Below, piece by piece: positions 24,387-33,110 of a stretch of DNA of 64,000 bases (its first letter is position 1; the number at the start of each line of letters is the position of its first letter). A program made the translations under genes and the position numbers. The stretch lies in contig NZ_VCIW01000007.1 of assembly GCF_005765165.1 (NCBI RefSeq), positions 1-64,000 of the forward strand, in the 5' to 3' direction. Below the pieces are notes generated by a model. That model saw nothing but the letters and a program-made list of their open reading frames with translations. It made no database searches and was not told the DNA's origin. This stretch comes from Paenibacillus antri. GTDB taxonomy: Bacteria > Bacillota > Bacilli > Paenibacillales > YIM-B00363.

Positions 24387-25108
24387 CGTCCTTGATCCGC
24401 TACCTGCCGGAATATTACCGGGAGAGCCGGCAAATGAACGCGATTCTGGATGCGGCGGCTCCGGACATTCCCGATGTGGAAGGGCGCCTTCTGCACGCGC
24501 TGTTTCTGTCCGAGGCGCCGGAGGAATGGCTCGGGCTGTGGAAGCGGGAGCTTCAGGCGCCGGACCGGGACGCGCTGCTCGCGAAGCTGCGTTCCTCGGG
24601 CACTTTGATTTTAGATACGATTCTGGCGCTCGGCTTAACGGCGACGGAGACGTACCGGCTCAGCCCGGAAGACGGTTACACGCTGTCAGGGGACGATGCG
24701 GTGTTTCCGGACGGCGCGTTCTACGGGCCGCTGATCTCGGCGATTCACGTCGAGCCGGAGCAGGTCGAGGTCGTCCGCAAGCTGATCCAGATCAGCGGAT
24801 TCGCGGGCTTCCGGTATTGGTTGGCCGTCCATGCGAAAGCTTCCGTGCGGACCCAAGCGCCGAAAGCGGGGATGCAGCGGAGCGTCTATCCAGGCATCGA
24901 CCGCGAGACGAAGCTGTCTTACGGCGAACTCAGCGGACGCGGCGTCGACACCGCGGGACGCGTCGCCCTGGTTCGGAGCCACGAAGCCGACGCGGGGAGA
25001 GAGGCGTGGTGGTCCCCGGGCCTCTTCTTCACCGACCCGCTTCGCTTCACGGACGAGACGGTTCGCGCGCAGCAATGCGCCGTGACCGTCGTTCAAGAAC
25101 CGATGTAG
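24383..25108 (+). CDS. xkdU: DUF2313/YmfQ baseplate protein, XkdU-like, with extension
   Basis: The protein has 241 residues. The first 200 match XkdU/YmfQ proteins (tail protein I-like), which pair with the J protein in the baseplate: SLIRYLPEYYRESRQMNAIL, EAPEEWLGLWKRELQAPDRD and SGTLILDTILALGLTATETY. The remaining C-terminal part (GRVALVRSHEADAGREAWWS) has no clear relative. The start overlaps the previous stop by 4 nt. Confidence 0.88.
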   Translation: MTSLIRYLPEYYRESRQMNAILDAAAPDIPDVEGRLLHALFLSEAPEEWLGLWKRELQAPDRDALLAKLRSSGTLILDTILALGLTATETYRLSPEDGYTLSGDDAVFPDGAFYGPLISAIHVEPEQVEVVRKLIQISGFAGFRYWLAVHAKASVRTQAPKAGMQRSVYPGIDRETKLSYGELSGRGVDTAGRVALVRSHEADAGREAWWSPGLFFTDPLRFTDETVRAQQCAVTVVQEPM

Positions 25109-25124
25109 AAGCGGGAGCAGTGGC

Positions 25125-25169
25125 AGGAGTAGAAGGAGTAGCAGGAGTAGCAGGAGTAGCAGGAGTAGG
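25125..25169 (+). repeat. five tandem 9-bp repeats, each containing AGGAG
   Basis: Units read AGGAGTAGA, AGGAGTAGC (three times) and AGGAGTAGG, followed by AGG. They fill the short gap before the gene at 25181, so the leader carries a ladder of Shine-Dalgarno-like cores. The best-placed is AGGAGTAGGAGG at its end. Such repeats change length by slippage. Confidence 0.9.
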
Positions 25170-25180
25170 AGGTCACGCAC

Positions 25181-25696
25181 ATGGGAGTCAGTTATACGGC
25201 GTCGGTGGCCGGGATGCGCACGTTCCAAGCGCTGCATCTCGTGCGAACGACCGACGTCTGGATCGGCATCGGCAAGCCGACGCCGTGGAACGAGGCGGAC
25301 AGCGCGCCCGAGGTAACCGGTTCGTCGTCTTTGACGGAGCCGATCGGATATAAGAAGGCGGAGAAGGTCCGATTCGTCGTGCCCGACGCGGAAGGCGACA
25401 TCGTTCAATTCGAGCAGCGGTGGAGGCCGGTCTCCGAGGAAGAGGGGCGGCAAAGCCTCGCCCGCTGGGTGTACGTCGCGGCGTGGATCGCCGGCGACGA
25501 GCTGCCCGCCGTCAGCTATCGCCAGAGCGCGATCGTGACGGGGCTGACGCTCGCGCCGGAGACGCCGCCCGGGAAGCTGGCGGTGCTGGCCGCGGAGGTC
25601 GGCGATCACGGGCTGCCCTTGGTCGTGAACCACCGTTCGCCGATTCATCGCGCGGCGGATCAACGGGAGTTTCTCGAATTTATCGTGGAGTTCTGA
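25181..25696 (+). CDS. probable baseplate/virion structural protein
   Basis: The protein has 171 residues and was not assigned to a family with certainty. The segment VWIGIGKPTPWNEADSAPEV resembles the short IGKxxPW motif I associate with gp8-like baseplate wedge and other virion structural proteins of large phages. A compact beta-rich body with VAAWIAGDELPAVSYRQSAI follows. Its position between the XkdU-like protein and the fibre proteins fits a baseplate periphery role. The ribosome site is at the end of the 9-bp repeat ladder. Confidence 0.55.
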   Translation: MGVSYTASVAGMRTFQALHLVRTTDVWIGIGKPTPWNEADSAPEVTGSSSLTEPIGYKKAEKVRFVVPDAEGDIVQFEQRWRPVSEEEGRQSLARWVYVAAWIAGDELPAVSYRQSAIVTGLTLAPETPPGKLAVLAAEVGDHGLPLVVNHRSPIHRAADQREFLEFIVEF

Positions 25697-25727
25697 TGGG
25701 TTTGTCTAGGAGGAGGAGCGTCTCGCT

Positions 25728-27797
25728 ATGAGTGTGTACAATCGATTCGACCCGGCCGACCGCTGGGTATCGCTGCAGGCGAGGAGCGGCCGGCGGCTCC
25801 AATCGGCCGAGCTGAACGAAATCCAATCGCTCGCGCTTCACCGCGACAAGCGGATGGGCGACGTCATCTTCGGTTCGGGCCATATTATCGAGGGCGGGCA
25901 GATGTTCGTGTCGCCTCCGCCCGGGAACGAAGCCATTATCTTTCCCGCCTCCGTCTATATCGACGGCATGATTCACGACATCGGAGAGAAGCGCATCCCG
26001 ATTACCCGCCAAGGCGAGGAAATTATCGGGCTGAAGATCGTCTACGAGACGGTGACGCACGAGACGGAGCCTAAGCTGCTCGATCCGGCGGTCGGCTACG
26101 CGAACTTCGGCTCGCCCGGGATGGACCGGCTGGCGGCGTCGCCGGAGTGGGTGTTGAACGATCCCGCCGCGACGCCGATGTACCGGCTCGTGAACGGCGA
26201 AGTGGTCACCGCCAAGGTGCCGCCGGAGCTGGAGGGCTTCACGCCCGTGCTGGCCCGGCGCACGCACGATACGAGCGGAAGCTTCCTCGTCTCGGGCATG
26301 GACGGCTTCATCGAGCCGGCCGAAGGAGAGTATGTGAACCTGGTCATCGAAGCGGGGAAGGCGTACGTCCTCGGCTACGAGATCAATCGGCTCGTCCCGA
26401 CGCGCATTCGGCTTCGGAAATCGCTCGATGCCCGGAAGGTATCGGACGAAGTGAAGGTGTATAAGGACCCGGGCTCGGGCGCCGAACCGGTCTATACGTT
26501 GAACAGCAAGCCCGTGAAAGCGATCCGCGAAATTACGGCCCGGGTGCAGCTCCAGACCGACGTCACGCGTCAAACCGGGATGGCGGATCCGCTCCCCGAA
26601 GAGGCCGTCGTCGATATCGTGCGGGTCGTTTACAAAGACAAAAATTATGTCAAAGGAACGCACTACCAGCTCGTCGACAACAGCGTCGATTGGTCGATCG
26701 GGAACGACCGGCCCGCCGTCGGGGACACGTACTCGGTCGTCTACCAGTTTATGCGGCAGATGGTCCAGGACGAGGATTATCGCCTGGACGCCTCCGCGAA
26801 CGGGGTCGCGTGGCTGAACAAGCTGCGCCCGGTGCCCGACTCGCTCTTCAATGTCACCTACGACTACTATTTAGCCCGCAAGGACGCCTTCTACTTGACC
26901 CCCGACGGGCAAATTCGAATCGCGACGGGGCAATCGGACGTGCATCCGCCGCTGCCGCCCGTTCCGCCGGACATCCTCGAGCTCGGGGAGCTTCACTTCC
27001 CTCCGGCGAGCGGCGAGGTCGCCGTCGTGAACTACAAGCCCAAGCGGCTGACGATGCTGGAGCTGCGTTCCCTGCTCGATCGTCTGGAGCGCGCCGAATA
27101 CAATCAGGCGATGCTGGAGCTGGAGCGATCCGCCCAGATCGCGGATCCGACGACGCAGAAGAAGGGCATTCTGACCGATAACTTCACGAACTTCGAGCGC
27201 ATCGATTTCGGCAAAGGCTTCGACGCCATGATCGATCCGGCGAATCAGACGCTGCAGCTGCCCGCGACGCAAACGTTCGAGCAGCTGACCTTCGAGAGCG
27301 GGGAGTCGGTCCGGCGGCACGAGCGGCTGCTCACGCTGGACTATACCGAGCAGGTCGTCATCGAGCAGAGCTACGCGACCGAATCGCTGAACGTAAACCC
27401 TTACCAAGTGTTCGGCGCGCAGGCGACGATTCGCCTTACGCCTTCTCAAGACTCTTGGGTCGAGCAGACGGTCGTCTCCAACGTCGTATGGGGTTGGTGG
27501 GATGCGTGGTGGGGCGGCAGCCGGACCGAAACCCGGGTCATTCTCGACGAGAATATCCCGTTCATCCGGCAGCGCGTCGTCGCCGTGCACGGCGAAGGCT
27601 TCGAGCCGAACGCCGACAATCTGCAGGCGACGTTCGACGGCGTCCCGGTGGCGCTCCAACCGGCCGCGGGTTACGGAGCGGGTACGTCGCCGGGGACGGT
27701 GAAGGCGAACGGAGCCGGCCGCTTCGTCGCAAGCTTTACGATTCCGGAGAACATCAGAACCGGCACGCGGGAAGTGAGAATTTTCAATTATGTGTAA
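25728..27797 (+). CDS. DUF4815-type large tail structural protein
   Basis: The protein has 689 residues and starts with SVYNRFDPADRWVSLQARSG, then LQSAELNEIQSLALHRDKRM. This is a DUF4815-type beginning seen in phage structural proteins. The middle contains LMELRSLLDRLERAEYNQAM-like helical and beta segments. The end has a Trp-rich patch (NVVWGWWDAWWGG) and an Ig-like domain (VVAVHGEGFEPNADNLQATF). It probably belongs to the fibre or baseplate arm. It ends 12 nt before the next gene, whose protein looks like its natural continuation. Confidence 0.75.
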   Translation: MSVYNRFDPADRWVSLQARSGRRLQSAELNEIQSLALHRDKRMGDVIFGSGHIIEGGQMFVSPPPGNEAIIFPASVYIDGMIHDIGEKRIPITRQGEEIIGLKIVYETVTHETEPKLLDPAVGYANFGSPGMDRLAASPEWVLNDPAATPMYRLVNGEVVTAKVPPELEGFTPVLARRTHDTSGSFLVSGMDGFIEPAEGEYVNLVIEAGKAYVLGYEINRLVPTRIRLRKSLDARKVSDEVKVYKDPGSGAEPVYTLNSKPVKAIREITARVQLQTDVTRQTGMADPLPEEAVVDIVRVVYKDKNYVKGTHYQLVDNSVDWSIGNDRPAVGDTYSVVYQFMRQMVQDEDYRLDASANGVAWLNKLRPVPDSLFNVTYDYYLARKDAFYLTPDGQIRIATGQSDVHPPLPPVPPDILELGELHFPPASGEVAVVNYKPKRLTMLELRSLLDRLERAEYNQAMLELERSAQIADPTTQKKGILTDNFTNFERIDFGKGFDAMIDPANQTLQLPATQTFEQLTFESGESVRRHERLLTLDYTEQVVIEQSYATESLNVNPYQVFGAQATIRLTPSQDSWVEQTVVSNVVWGWWDAWWGGSRTETRVILDENIPFIRQRVVAVHGEGFEPNADNLQATFDGVPVALQPAAGYGAGTSPGTVKANGAGRFVASFTIPENIRTGTREVRIFNYV

Positions 27798-27809
27798 GGG
27801 GGGATAACG

Positions 27810-28964
27810 GTGGCGGAAATCCAAAACGAATCGAGAACCTCATACGTCGGCGTCGGCCGCAGGCAGCTTATCGAGCAGACGTTCTGGCAGGTGCCTTGGT
27901 GGAACCAGATCGACCCGCTCGCGCAAACGTTCTTGCTGCTGGAAGAAAGACTCGTGACGAGCGTCGAGCTGTTCTTCGCGACGAAGGACGCCGATTCCGC
28001 GGGGTATACGGCGAAGCCCGTGACCTTGCAGCTGCGTAACGTCGTGAACGGGTACCCGGGAACGACGGTGCTGGCGTCCAAGGTGTTGGAGGCGAGCGCG
28101 GTCAAGGTGTCGGCGAAGGGAGAGACAGCCACCAAATTTACGTTCGCCGATCCGGTGCTGCTGCAGGCGAACGTCGAATACGCGCTCGTCATTCTGACCG
28201 GGTCCAGCCAATACCGGGTATACGTCGCCAAGATGAGCGCGAAGGATCTGATGACCGGCAACGCCGTGTCCCGGCAGCCCTACGACGTCGGCGTGCTCTT
28301 CTCCAGCTCCAACGCGACGGCGTGGACGGCGCATCAGGATACGGATTTGAAATTCCGCCTGTACGCGGCCGAATTCAAGAAGACGGAGAGCAAGCTGTAT
28401 TTCGGAAGCAAGACGTTGTCCGAGGCGGCCTCCCAGCTGCTGCTGTCCACGAGTCAGGTGGTGCCGCAAGGAAGCAACCTGCAGTGGCAGTGGTCCTCGG
28501 ACGGCGCGAATTGGTACGCCTTGAACGATACGGGCGTGACGGCGCTGGGCGCCCCGACGCGGCACATTCAAGTTCGCGCCGCGTTGTCCGGCACGAAGAA
28601 GAGCTCGCCGGTCATCCAGACCGAAGCGATCGGCGCCGTCGCGCTGTCCTATAAGACGACGGGCACGTACGTCAGCAAGGAATGGTTCACGAACGATTTC
28701 TTCACGAAAATTACGATGTACGTCGATTTATATAAGCCTTCCGGAACCGCGCAGGCCGCGGACTACAGCGTGAACGGGGGCGACGCCTGGGTTCCGCTCG
28801 GCGAGGGCGCGGCGGTCCGGCAGTACGGGCAATATACGCAGTACAAATACGAAGCGACGGTCCCCGCCTCGAATCGGGTGCGCATTCGGATTCGGCAGTC
28901 GAATTCGGAGTCCGCGCGAGCGGAGACGCCGAAGGCCAGGCGGTTGATGGTGACATTGTCCTAG
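27810..28964 (+). CDS. phage tail/fibre structural protein with DPLAQTF motif
   Basis: The protein has 384 residues. It begins at GTG 27810 with AAGGGGGGA upstream. Early in the chain it carries NQIDPLAQTFLLLEERLVTS; DPLAQTF is a motif I associate with the C-terminal half of large structural proteins in which the preceding gene's domains are on the same chain. The rest is beta-rich with a galactose-binding-like domain (LQWQWSSDGANWYALNDTGV). A role in the fibre or baseplate arm is likely. Confidence 0.65.
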   Translation: MAEIQNESRTSYVGVGRRQLIEQTFWQVPWWNQIDPLAQTFLLLEERLVTSVELFFATKDADSAGYTAKPVTLQLRNVVNGYPGTTVLASKVLEASAVKVSAKGETATKFTFADPVLLQANVEYALVILTGSSQYRVYVAKMSAKDLMTGNAVSRQPYDVGVLFSSSNATAWTAHQDTDLKFRLYAAEFKKTESKLYFGSKTLSEAASQLLLSTSQVVPQGSNLQWQWSSDGANWYALNDTGVTALGAPTRHIQVRAALSGTKKSSPVIQTEAIGAVALSYKTTGTYVSKEWFTNDFFTKITMYVDLYKPSGTAQAADYSVNGGDAWVPLGEGAAVRQYGQYTQYKYEATVPASNRVRIRIRQSNSESARAETPKARRLMVTLS

Positions 28965-28992
28965 AATTTAGAAAAAAGCGGGTGAAGAGGCG

Positions 28993-29175
28993 ATGGCGAG
29001 TACCCACCGCATTACGTTAGACCCGGCCGCTCCCGACAGCCTGTACGCCGGCGCGCAGAAGGTGAACGCGGCGCTGGACGAGGCGGAGGCCCGGCTGGAG
29101 AGGTTGGAAAAGCTGGAGCAGGAATGGAACGTGAAGATCGGCAACGCGCTATGCCTGCAATGGATGGAGGTGTGA
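28993..29175 (+). CDS. small coiled-coil protein of the tail cluster
   Basis: The protein has 60 residues. A predicted helix (NAALDEAEARLERLEKLEQE) fills the C-terminal half. GTGAAGAGG precedes the ATG, and the gene is tightly packed between two structural genes, which supports that it is real. It has no recognisable family. Confidence 0.6.
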   Translation: MASTHRITLDPAAPDSLYAGAQKVNAALDEAEARLERLEKLEQEWNVKIGNALCLQWMEV

Positions 29176-29177
29176 CG

Positions 29178-29516
29178 ATGGCTTACGAAGCGTATTCCGC
29201 GGTCGATCTGTACGGCGGACAGCCCGGAGCGGCGTTGACCGATCTGGTGACGTTGAAAAACAAGACGATTCTGAAGAACATCGTCATTCACAATACGACG
29301 AGCTCCTCTTCGAAGCTGCAGCTGCACATCATCCGCCCGGGCAAGACGGCCGGCCCCGAGACGCAGCGGATCGGAACGAGCATCGCGAGCGAGGACACCG
29401 TGAAATTCTCCTTCGAGACGGTGCTGCCCAAGGGGACGAAGATCGCGGCGCTGCAGACGCCCGCGGGCGCGCTCTCCCTCGATATCTCCGGAGTCGAGGT
29501 GATCTCGGTTGTATAG
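29178..29516 (+). CDS. small tail-associated protein
   Basis: The protein has 112 residues, starting at ATG 29178 with GGAGGTG 5-6 nt upstream; the longer open frame before it has no site. It is beta-rich (TLKNKTILKNIVIHNTTSSS, then TVKFSFETVLPKGTKIAALQ), compatible with a small fibre accessory or adaptor domain. It overlaps the next gene by 8 bases. No family is recognised. Confidence 0.6.
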   Translation: MAYEAYSAVDLYGGQPGAALTDLVTLKNKTILKNIVIHNTTSSSSKLQLHIIRPGKTAGPETQRIGTSIASEDTVKFSFETVLPKGTKIAALQTPAGALSLDISGVEVISVV

Positions 29517-32283
29517 CTCTTTGAAGGGTACGATGAACGGGGGCGGGACGACGACCGTGCGGCGTTCCTTCCCTGTCGCGCCGGGCGAGACGATCCGCAA
29601 GGGCGACGTCGTGACGGTGTTCGACGATCTGGCGTACAAGAACGCCGAGCTGCCCCTCGACGCGCTGCCGAAATTCAGCCCGGACGTCCTCTACCTGCGG
29701 CCCGACGAACAGAGCCGGGCGGTTCATGCGATCGGCTCGGACGAATTCATTCAGATCGCCTCGACGGACCACCACATCCGAATTGCCCGGCTCGCCGCCG
29801 GACCCGACGGCATCGTCGAGAAAGCCGGCAAGCTGCTGCCGGTGTTCGGGGTCGAGGGGATCGACCGGATCTTGTTCAAGCCGCTCGACGAGGGGACCGG
29901 CTTGCTCTGTTACCTGGAGCATAACACGGTGCTGTGGCGGTTCCTCGCGGTGCGATGGGCGGGCGGCGACGGGCTGGAGCTGGGCGGCCCGTTCGTTACG
30001 GAGTTGAGCACGAACGGGCTGCCGGAGATCGAATCCGCGGGGGCGGATTCGTTCCTCATGGTATGGCATTGCGTGCTGGCGGAGCCCCCTCGGATGAAGG
30101 CCCGCCTCGGCGCGATCGGCTCCGATCTGTCCGTCGCGATGCCGGCGGACGCGTATGCGTTCGAAGGAGTCCCTCTGCTGAGCGACCGGTTCGCCTTCGC
30201 GAAGCTCGGAGAAGGACGCTACGTCGTCAATTGCTTCATCGGCGATCCGCAGCCGACGGTCGCGACCCAGGCGTTGTTCGTCCGCGAAGGGCGGATCGAG
30301 CTGGGAGGGAGGGCGGTCTGGCGGCCGCCCGCCTCCAAAAACGTAGAAATGAGGGCGCTCGCGCTGTCCCCGGACCGGTACATCTTGCTCAACAAAACGG
30401 AGAGCCGATTGGACATCTACAACGTCGCAATGCTCAATGACGTCCCTTCGATGGCGGCTCCTTTCCAAGTAACGGTCAGCGGCCTCTTCTTCGACGCGGT
30501 CCGGCTCTCGGACCGTCGGTTCGCGGTCGCCTATAACGACCGGAACGCAGGCAGTCTGACGACGACGATGTTCGAAGCGTCCGCGACCGGCAACGCGGTG
30601 CTGTCGCTGTTCTCGCGGGGGATGCTCGGCACGATTCGGGGGAACGCGAATCGGCTTCGTTTCGTGTCGTTGGGGGAATCGCTGTATGTTCTTACGTTTA
30701 ATAGCGAGGCGAGCTCCTATGCCGATTATACGCAGGCGCTCCTGCTTCGCATGACGGCGGACATGACCGCGTTCGAGGACGTCCTGGTCAAGGAGCAGCT
30801 GACGAACGTATGGGACCGGGGCTGCGAAGCCGAATATTTCCACTTCTGCGCGCTCGGAACGACCGGCCGATTCATCGTGTCCGGCAGCGGCCGAATGAAG
30901 CTGTTCCGGTGCGGTTGGACGCCGCTCCGGTTCATCGACGCGGGGGTGGGCGAGTTCTCCTCGGAGACGGGCGACTATTATTCCAGCGACCGCTTGTTCG
31001 ACGTCGTCGCGCTGTCGAACGGGTACGTCGTTCTGGCCTACCGGGAGAGGGACACCTGGCACGGCAAGCTGTCCGTGTTCGAGCCTCGTCCCGGCGGGTA
31101 CCGGCCGATCGCGTCGCATACGTTCTCGTACAGCCATGTCGACAACCTGGCGATCGTGGAGATCGCGCCGGGGAAGATCGCGCTGCAATACAGGCAGCGC
31201 ATCAAGCCGACGTACGACAGCGGCGGCTCCGAGCGGGAGGTGAAGGTGCTCGTCGCCAAGGTGACGAGCGAGGGACTAACGGAGAAGGCGACGACGAGCT
31301 TCGAACCGGAGCCGTATAAGGAAACTCGATTGTTCCCGCTCGCCGGAGACCGATTGCTCGTCCTCGGGCTCAATCATAAGATCGACCTGTTCGCCCGCGT
31401 CTTTCGGTATCGGGAGGCGGGCGCGACCCCGAGCTTCGAGCCGCTCGGCGAGGCGCTGCGCTTGGACTACGAGCGAGCGAACTTCACGGCGGCGCGGCTC
31501 GGGCCGAATCTGTTCGCCGCGACTTCGGCCGGGAGCTTCCTCGTCGAGGCGAGGGAGGACGGGACGCTGATCTCCAGCGGCAGACTGTCCTTAGAGACGA
31601 GCGGCAGCGAAACGCACGGCATGCTCGACGAAGAAGACGGCCATGTCGCGTGCCTTCTGACCGATTCGGCGAGCGGGGCGATCGAGACCGTCCGGTACGC
31701 GAAGCTGGGCGGCAGGCTGTTCCAAGCGGGCGATGCGGCGGCGCGGAAGGAGAAGCTGGAGAGGATCGTCACGGAGCTTCGGCGCATGCGGGGGAAGACG
31801 GCATTCGTCTACAAGGCGAGATGGACGAAGGGCATGACGTCCCAGCCGGGCCGGCCCGCCTCGGATCTGCGGTTAGCCTTGCTGGATGCGGGTTCCGCAG
31901 CGGACGGCGCGCCTCCGAAGGACCGGTTTTATCCGTTCCCCTCGTCGCCGGGGACGCCTTCCGTCTTCTTGCCGATCGACGACCGCCGAGCGTTCTGCGC
32001 GATGTCGGACGGCCGGAACAATCAGATATACACGATCGCTTATCTCGACGACGCGTTCCTCGCCTTCGGCCGGCCGTATGTAACCCCCAGCGGCATCGCG
32101 GGCTCGGACGGGACTGAAGGGCAGTCGATCGAAGTGACGCTCCGCGGGATCGCGGAGGTGCCCGGCGCGACGTTGCAAGCCGGGACCGCGTACGCCTCGG
32201 GGAGAGACGGTCGGCTGTCGGTCGAGCCGGGGGGCAGAACCGTAGGGGTGGCCGTATCGGCGAGCGAGCTGTTGATCGAGTAA
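29509..32283 (+). CDS. large beta-propeller-like tail fibre / receptor-binding candidate
   Basis: The protein has 924 residues. A short N-terminal anchoring region (VRRSFPVAPGETIRKGDVVT) is followed by many repeats of about 45-60 residues. These contain LSDRRFAVAYNDRN, LSNGYVVLAYRERD and LALSPDRYILLNKT-like strands, as in beta-propellers. The C-terminal end (TAYASGRDGRLSVEPGGRTV) resembles the distal domain of phage fibre proteins. It is the last structural gene of the operon and the largest surface candidate, so it probably recognises the target cell. The start is TTG 29509 (GAGGTG 7 nt upstream) or ATG 29533. Confidence 0.68.
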   Translation: MYSSLKGTMNGGGTTTVRRSFPVAPGETIRKGDVVTVFDDLAYKNAELPLDALPKFSPDVLYLRPDEQSRAVHAIGSDEFIQIASTDHHIRIARLAAGPDGIVEKAGKLLPVFGVEGIDRILFKPLDEGTGLLCYLEHNTVLWRFLAVRWAGGDGLELGGPFVTELSTNGLPEIESAGADSFLMVWHCVLAEPPRMKARLGAIGSDLSVAMPADAYAFEGVPLLSDRFAFAKLGEGRYVVNCFIGDPQPTVATQALFVREGRIELGGRAVWRPPASKNVEMRALALSPDRYILLNKTESRLDIYNVAMLNDVPSMAAPFQVTVSGLFFDAVRLSDRRFAVAYNDRNAGSLTTTMFEASATGNAVLSLFSRGMLGTIRGNANRLRFVSLGESLYVLTFNSEASSYADYTQALLLRMTADMTAFEDVLVKEQLTNVWDRGCEAEYFHFCALGTTGRFIVSGSGRMKLFRCGWTPLRFIDAGVGEFSSETGDYYSSDRLFDVVALSNGYVVLAYRERDTWHGKLSVFEPRPGGYRPIASHTFSYSHVDNLAIVEIAPGKIALQYRQRIKPTYDSGGSEREVKVLVAKVTSEGLTEKATTSFEPEPYKETRLFPLAGDRLLVLGLNHKIDLFARVFRYREAGATPSFEPLGEALRLDYERANFTAARLGPNLFAATSAGSFLVEAREDGTLISSGRLSLETSGSETHGMLDEEDGHVACLLTDSASGAIETVRYAKLGGRLFQAGDAAARKEKLERIVTELRRMRGKTAFVYKARWTKGMTSQPGRPASDLRLALLDAGSAADGAPPKDRFYPFPSSPGTPSVFLPIDDRRAFCAMSDGRNNQIYTIAYLDDAFLAFGRPYVTPSGIAGSDGTEGQSIEVTLRGIAEVPGATLQAGTAYASGRDGRLSVEPGGRTVGVAVSASELLIE

Positions 32284-32315
32284 GAAAAAGGAGTTCTGTC
32301 GACCCATGTCGAAAA

Positions 32316-32342
32316 CATAGGAAATGAGTCTATTTTCCTATG
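32316..32342. promoter_or_regulatory. inverted repeat CATAGGAAA / TTTCCTATG before the Crp-like gene
   Basis: Nine-nt perfect arms are separated by 9 nt, directly upstream of the ribosome site of the Crp/Fnr gene. It looks like an operator, probably autoregulatory. There is no T run. One arm (ACATAGGAAA) also occurs at 13628-13637 in front of the ArpU-like gene. Confidence 0.6.
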
Positions 32343-32355
32343 CTGGAGGCATTGT

Positions 32356-33018
32356 ATGATTGAGTTATTGAGGGAGACGGAGCTCTTCTCCGGTTTGGCG
32401 GAGCCCCTGCTGCGCAGCATCGCCGATGAGTGCGTGACGAACGCTTACCCCTCCGGCACGATCTTGTTTCGGGAAAACGAGGTGGGCACGCTGCTGTATT
32501 TCGTCGTCTCGGGGTCGATCAAGATCTTCACGACCAACGCGAACGGCGAAAGCAAAATCTTGTCCATCATTACCCGCGGCGACTGCTTCGGGGAGCTGAG
32601 CCTTCTGGACGGGAAGCCGCGGTCCGCCACCGCTCAGGTGATCGAGGATACGAAGCTGATCTCGCTGTCGGCCAAGAGCTTCAACCAACTATTGAAGAAC
32701 AATCACGAAATTACGCTGGGCATCATTAAGCAATTGAGCGCGCGCCTTCGGGAGACGAACCAGCAGGTGCAGGATTTAACGTATTTGAATTCGAAGCAGC
32801 GGGTTATGAAAAACTTGCTGCAGCTGGCGGGCACCCACGGCCGTAGGAACGCGAAGACGATCCATGTCCGGCTCAGCCTCAATTACGACGAGCTGTCGCA
32901 GATGGCCGGGGTGACGAAGCCGCTGCTGTTCCAGGTGTTCCACGAGCTGCAGGAGAAACAGATTTTATCCTTCGTCGAGAAGGAGTTTATTTTGGACTTA
33001 AGCCGATTAAAGGTATAG
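32356..33018 (+). CDS. Crp/Fnr-family transcriptional regulator
   Basis: The protein has 220 residues. An N-terminal cyclic-nucleotide-binding-type domain carries GTLLYFVVSGSIKIFTTNAN and GDCFGELSLLDGKPRSATAQ. The latter matches the FGELSLLxGxxRSA phosphate-binding cassette of cAMP-binding members. A dimerisation helix and a Crp-type winged helix (LNYDELSQMAGVTKPLLFQV) follow. No Fnr-type cysteine cluster is present at the N-terminus. GGAGG precedes the ATG. The gene is 72 nt behind the last tail gene with no terminator between them, so it may be co-transcribed or may control the tail module. Confidence 0.9.
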   Translation: MIELLRETELFSGLAEPLLRSIADECVTNAYPSGTILFRENEVGTLLYFVVSGSIKIFTTNANGESKILSIITRGDCFGELSLLDGKPRSATAQVIEDTKLISLSAKSFNQLLKNNHEITLGIIKQLSARLRETNQQVQDLTYLNSKQRVMKNLLQLAGTHGRRNAKTIHVRLSLNYDELSQMAGVTKPLLFQVFHELQEKQILSFVEKEFILDLSRLKV

Positions 33019-33050
33019 CGGATGTACAGTATATTGTATTAAACGTAAAC

Positions 33051-33100
33051 GGGGCTGCCCTTCCAGTAGATTAGTAGGAATCTACTTGGAGGGCGGCCCC
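33051..33100. terminator. bidirectional hairpin terminator
   Basis: Arms of about 22 nt (33051-33072 and 33079-33100, with a few mismatches) lie between two convergent genes. The minus-strand side is followed by a T-rich tail, so it serves best as the end of the SRPBCC gene. It is probably shared with the Crp-like gene. Confidence 0.7.
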
Positions 33101-33110
33101 GCGGCGTTCT

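Noticed and set aside
25125-25169. Short direct repeats that could suggest a CRISPR-like array.
   Set aside because: Units are 9 bp with no spacers; they are simple tandem repeats in a leader.
29329-31188. A 619-codon minus-strand open frame opposite the fibre gene.
   Set aside because: Arg-rich composition without motifs and no ribosome site; the plus-strand gene fits the operon.
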